From Nitrospina sp. (GTDB lineage Bacteria; Nitrospinota; Nitrospinia; Nitrospinales; VA-1): a stretch of 33,474 nt of DNA. The notes under the pieces are model-generated. The model searched no databases. It saw only the letters and a program-made list of their open reading frames with translations, and was not told where the DNA came from. A program made the position numbers and the translations under genes. How positions within the stretch are numbered: the stretch's first letter is position 1; each line of letters begins with the position of its first letter. Positions 32,312-33,474 of this stretch are shown in pieces. The stretch covers positions 1 through 33,474 of the forward strand of contig JABIYR010000096.1 in assembly GCA_018702695.1 (NCBI GenBank), in the 5' to 3' direction.

Positions 32312-33250
32312 ATGCAAAAAAGAGATAAAATTTATGTGGCAGGGCATACGGGTCTCATAGGCTCTGCCTTGGTTCGGAGGTTGAAGAGCTTGTCTTATGA
32401 CAATGTTGTGACGCGAACACGTAATGCTCTGGATTTAACCGATAGAAAAAAAGTGGAACAATTTTTCCTGCAAGAAAAGCCTGACTGCGTTATTTTAGCG
32501 GCGGCAAAAGTAGGAGGCATCCATGCGAACAATACATATCCTGCCGAATTCATATTTGAGAATCTCTCCATCCAGAATAATGTTATTGACCTGGCTCACA
32601 GGATGGGCGTTAAAAAACTTCTATTCTTAGCCAGCTCCTGCGTCTACCCGAAGCTATGTGCCCAGCCTATGCAAGAGCAAGATCTATTGACAGGTGCTAT
32701 TGAGGCCACCAACGAGCCGTATGCGATTGCAAAACTGGCGGGGATCAAGATGTGCCAAGCTTACCAGCGACAATATGGTGCGAATTTCATCTCTGTCATT
32801 CCTGCGAATGTCTATGGCATGAATGATCATTTTGATGAAAATGGTCATGTTCTGGCGGCGTTGATAGAAAAATTTCACCTAGCTCGGCAACAAAAATTAG
32901 AAGATGTTGTCATTTGGGGGACAGGCAAACCCAAACGCGAATTCTTTTTTGTTAATGATATGGCCGATGCCTGTATATTTTTGCTCAATAATTATGATCA
33001 GCCAGACGTTATAAATCTGGGAACGGGTATAGAGACCTCCATTGCAGAGTTGGCGGGCCAGATAAAAAAAGTCATGAGATTTGATGGCGCGTTGAGGTTT
33101 GATACATCCAAACCCGATGGCAACCCTCGCAGGCTTTTGGATAGTAGTAAAATTAAAGCTCTGGGTTGGGAAGCCAGCACATCTTTAGAAAAAGGTCTGC
33201 AATTAACTTGCGAGTGGTATCAAAAGAATCTCGGAAGAACTCTTCTATAA
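32312..33250 (+). CDS. fcl: GDP-L-fucose synthase-type SDR (Fcl/ColC/DmhB family)
   Basis: This 312-residue extended SDR matches GDP-L-fucose synthase. The NADP loop is GHTGLIGSAL, AAKVGGIHANNTYPAEFI is a family hallmark, and the active site has SSCVYP with the Ser and PYAIAKLAG with Tyr and Lys. REFFFVNDMADACIFLL is the C-terminal signature. The family epimerises C3 and C5 and reduces C4 of GDP-4-keto-6-deoxy sugars. ColC (colitose) and DmhB (6-deoxyheptose) are close relatives. After a ColD-type dehydratase and HddA/HddC-type genes it may make a deoxyheptose or colitose-like sugar rather than fucose. GDP-mannose 4,6-dehydratase (Gmd) is absent from the window. Confidence 0.9.
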   Translation: MQKRDKIYVAGHTGLIGSALVRRLKSLSYDNVVTRTRNALDLTDRKKVEQFFLQEKPDCVILAAAKVGGIHANNTYPAEFIFENLSIQNNVIDLAHRMGVKKLLFLASSCVYPKLCAQPMQEQDLLTGAIEATNEPYAIAKLAGIKMCQAYQRQYGANFISVIPANVYGMNDHFDENGHVLAALIEKFHLARQQKLEDVVIWGTGKPKREFFFVNDMADACIFLLNNYDQPDVINLGTGIETSIAELAGQIKKVMRFDGALRFDTSKPDGNPRRLLDSSKIKALGWEASTSLEKGLQLTCEWYQKNLGRTLL

Positions 33251-33251
33251 A

Positions 33252-33473
33252 CTAATCATCGGTTGGGTTGATCTGTAGTTCACGAGGCAGAATTCGCAGA
33301 GTATGGATATTTGTTTCTAGCGGCCATCCTGGGGTAGGGGTGAGTACGATGTTTGCATCGGTGATTCTGCGAAAGAAGATGCTGGGAATATCTAAAGGCC
33401 CCAGCTTGATGAACTCGACAACCGGTTTTATTCTTTCTCCGGGCGTGAACAATAATTTTATTTTAGCAGACCC
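33252..33473 (-). CDS. C-terminal fragment of an unknown protein, cut by window end
   Basis: The frame is open from the right edge of the window to a TAG at 33254-33252, about 73 residues. The track begins at a TTG at 33452, but no stop lies before the edge, so this is probably the end of a longer gene. The sequence (ITDANIVLTPTPGWPLETNIH and a Pro/Leu-rich end) is not recognised. It converges on the fcl gene with a 1-base gap between stop codons, which marks the end of the sugar operon. Confidence 0.5.
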   Translation of the reverse strand, partial: GSAKIKLLFTPGERIKPVVEFIKLGPLDIPSIFFRRITDANIVLTPTPGWPLETNIHTLRILPRELQINPTDD

Positions 33474-33474
33474 C

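Overview
The window is a gene-dense piece (about 33.5 kb) of a Gram-negative bacterial chromosome. Evidence for an outer membrane includes a PagL-type outer-membrane lipid A deacylase, lipoprotein signals, a HpnN-like RND exporter (a family linked to hopanoid traffic) and a nucleotide-sugar operon for surface glycans. GC content looks middling, promoters are sigma-70-like, and no phage, insertion sequence or CRISPR array is visible. The gene mix recalls Nitrospinota or deltaproteobacteria-like lineages, but this is only a weak inference because there is no rRNA in the window.

Layout. 1-759: 3' part of purH. 1027-1788: an unknown membrane-anchored protein, convergent with a minus-strand block (1817-7962). 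That block holds a HAMP-type membrane protein, an M48 metalloprotease, an SH3 protein, a PGRP/AmpD-type amidase, NAD kinase, a DUF151 bifunctional-nuclease protein, an ECF sigma factor with its zinc-finger anti-sigma partner, and a TatA-type protein. 8149-11615 (plus): the PagL-like deacylase and the RND exporter. 11993-16132 (plus): dapF-dapA-dapB, then a Tat-exported MsrP/sulfite-oxidase-like molybdoenzyme and a lipoprotein with an FGE-sulfatase fold.

16171-23973 (minus): a DUF4410-like lipoprotein, then a TlpA-type thioredoxin overlapping a gene that fuses an FGE-sulfatase domain to a CcdA membrane domain. Upstream of these lies a run of small metal or Fe-S proteins (NifU C-terminal scaffold, YfhL-type ferredoxin, JAMM/M67 peptidase, 2Fe-2S ferredoxin, CxxC-rich protein). 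That run follows mreB, a GAF-GAF-degenerate GGDEF protein overlapping mreB, and a PilZ-like protein. 24215-24381: tRNA-Val(TAC) and tRNA-Asp(GTC), with a near-consensus promoter and a strong intrinsic terminator.

24704-33250 (plus): an operon-like sugar cluster. It contains a B12-binding radical SAM protein, TPP-dependent E1 alpha and beta subunits without E2/E3, an SDR epimerase, HddA-like and HddC-like heptose kinase and nucleotidyltransferase, a DegT/ColD-type PLP enzyme with His at the usual Lys position, and a GDP-fucose-synthase-type SDR. A truncated minus-strand ORF closes the window.

Most interesting: (1) the FGE/CcdA fusion coupled to TlpA, with a second FGE-fold lipoprotein and a Tat-exported molybdoenzyme a few kb away, which may form a periplasmic redox or repair module; (2) the sugar cluster, which combines GDP-heptose-type activation, a probable PLP 3-dehydratase and an orphan TPP E1 pair, and could make an unusual deoxy or branched sugar; (3) mreB cotranscribed with a dead GGDEF/GAF sensor and a PilZ-like protein.
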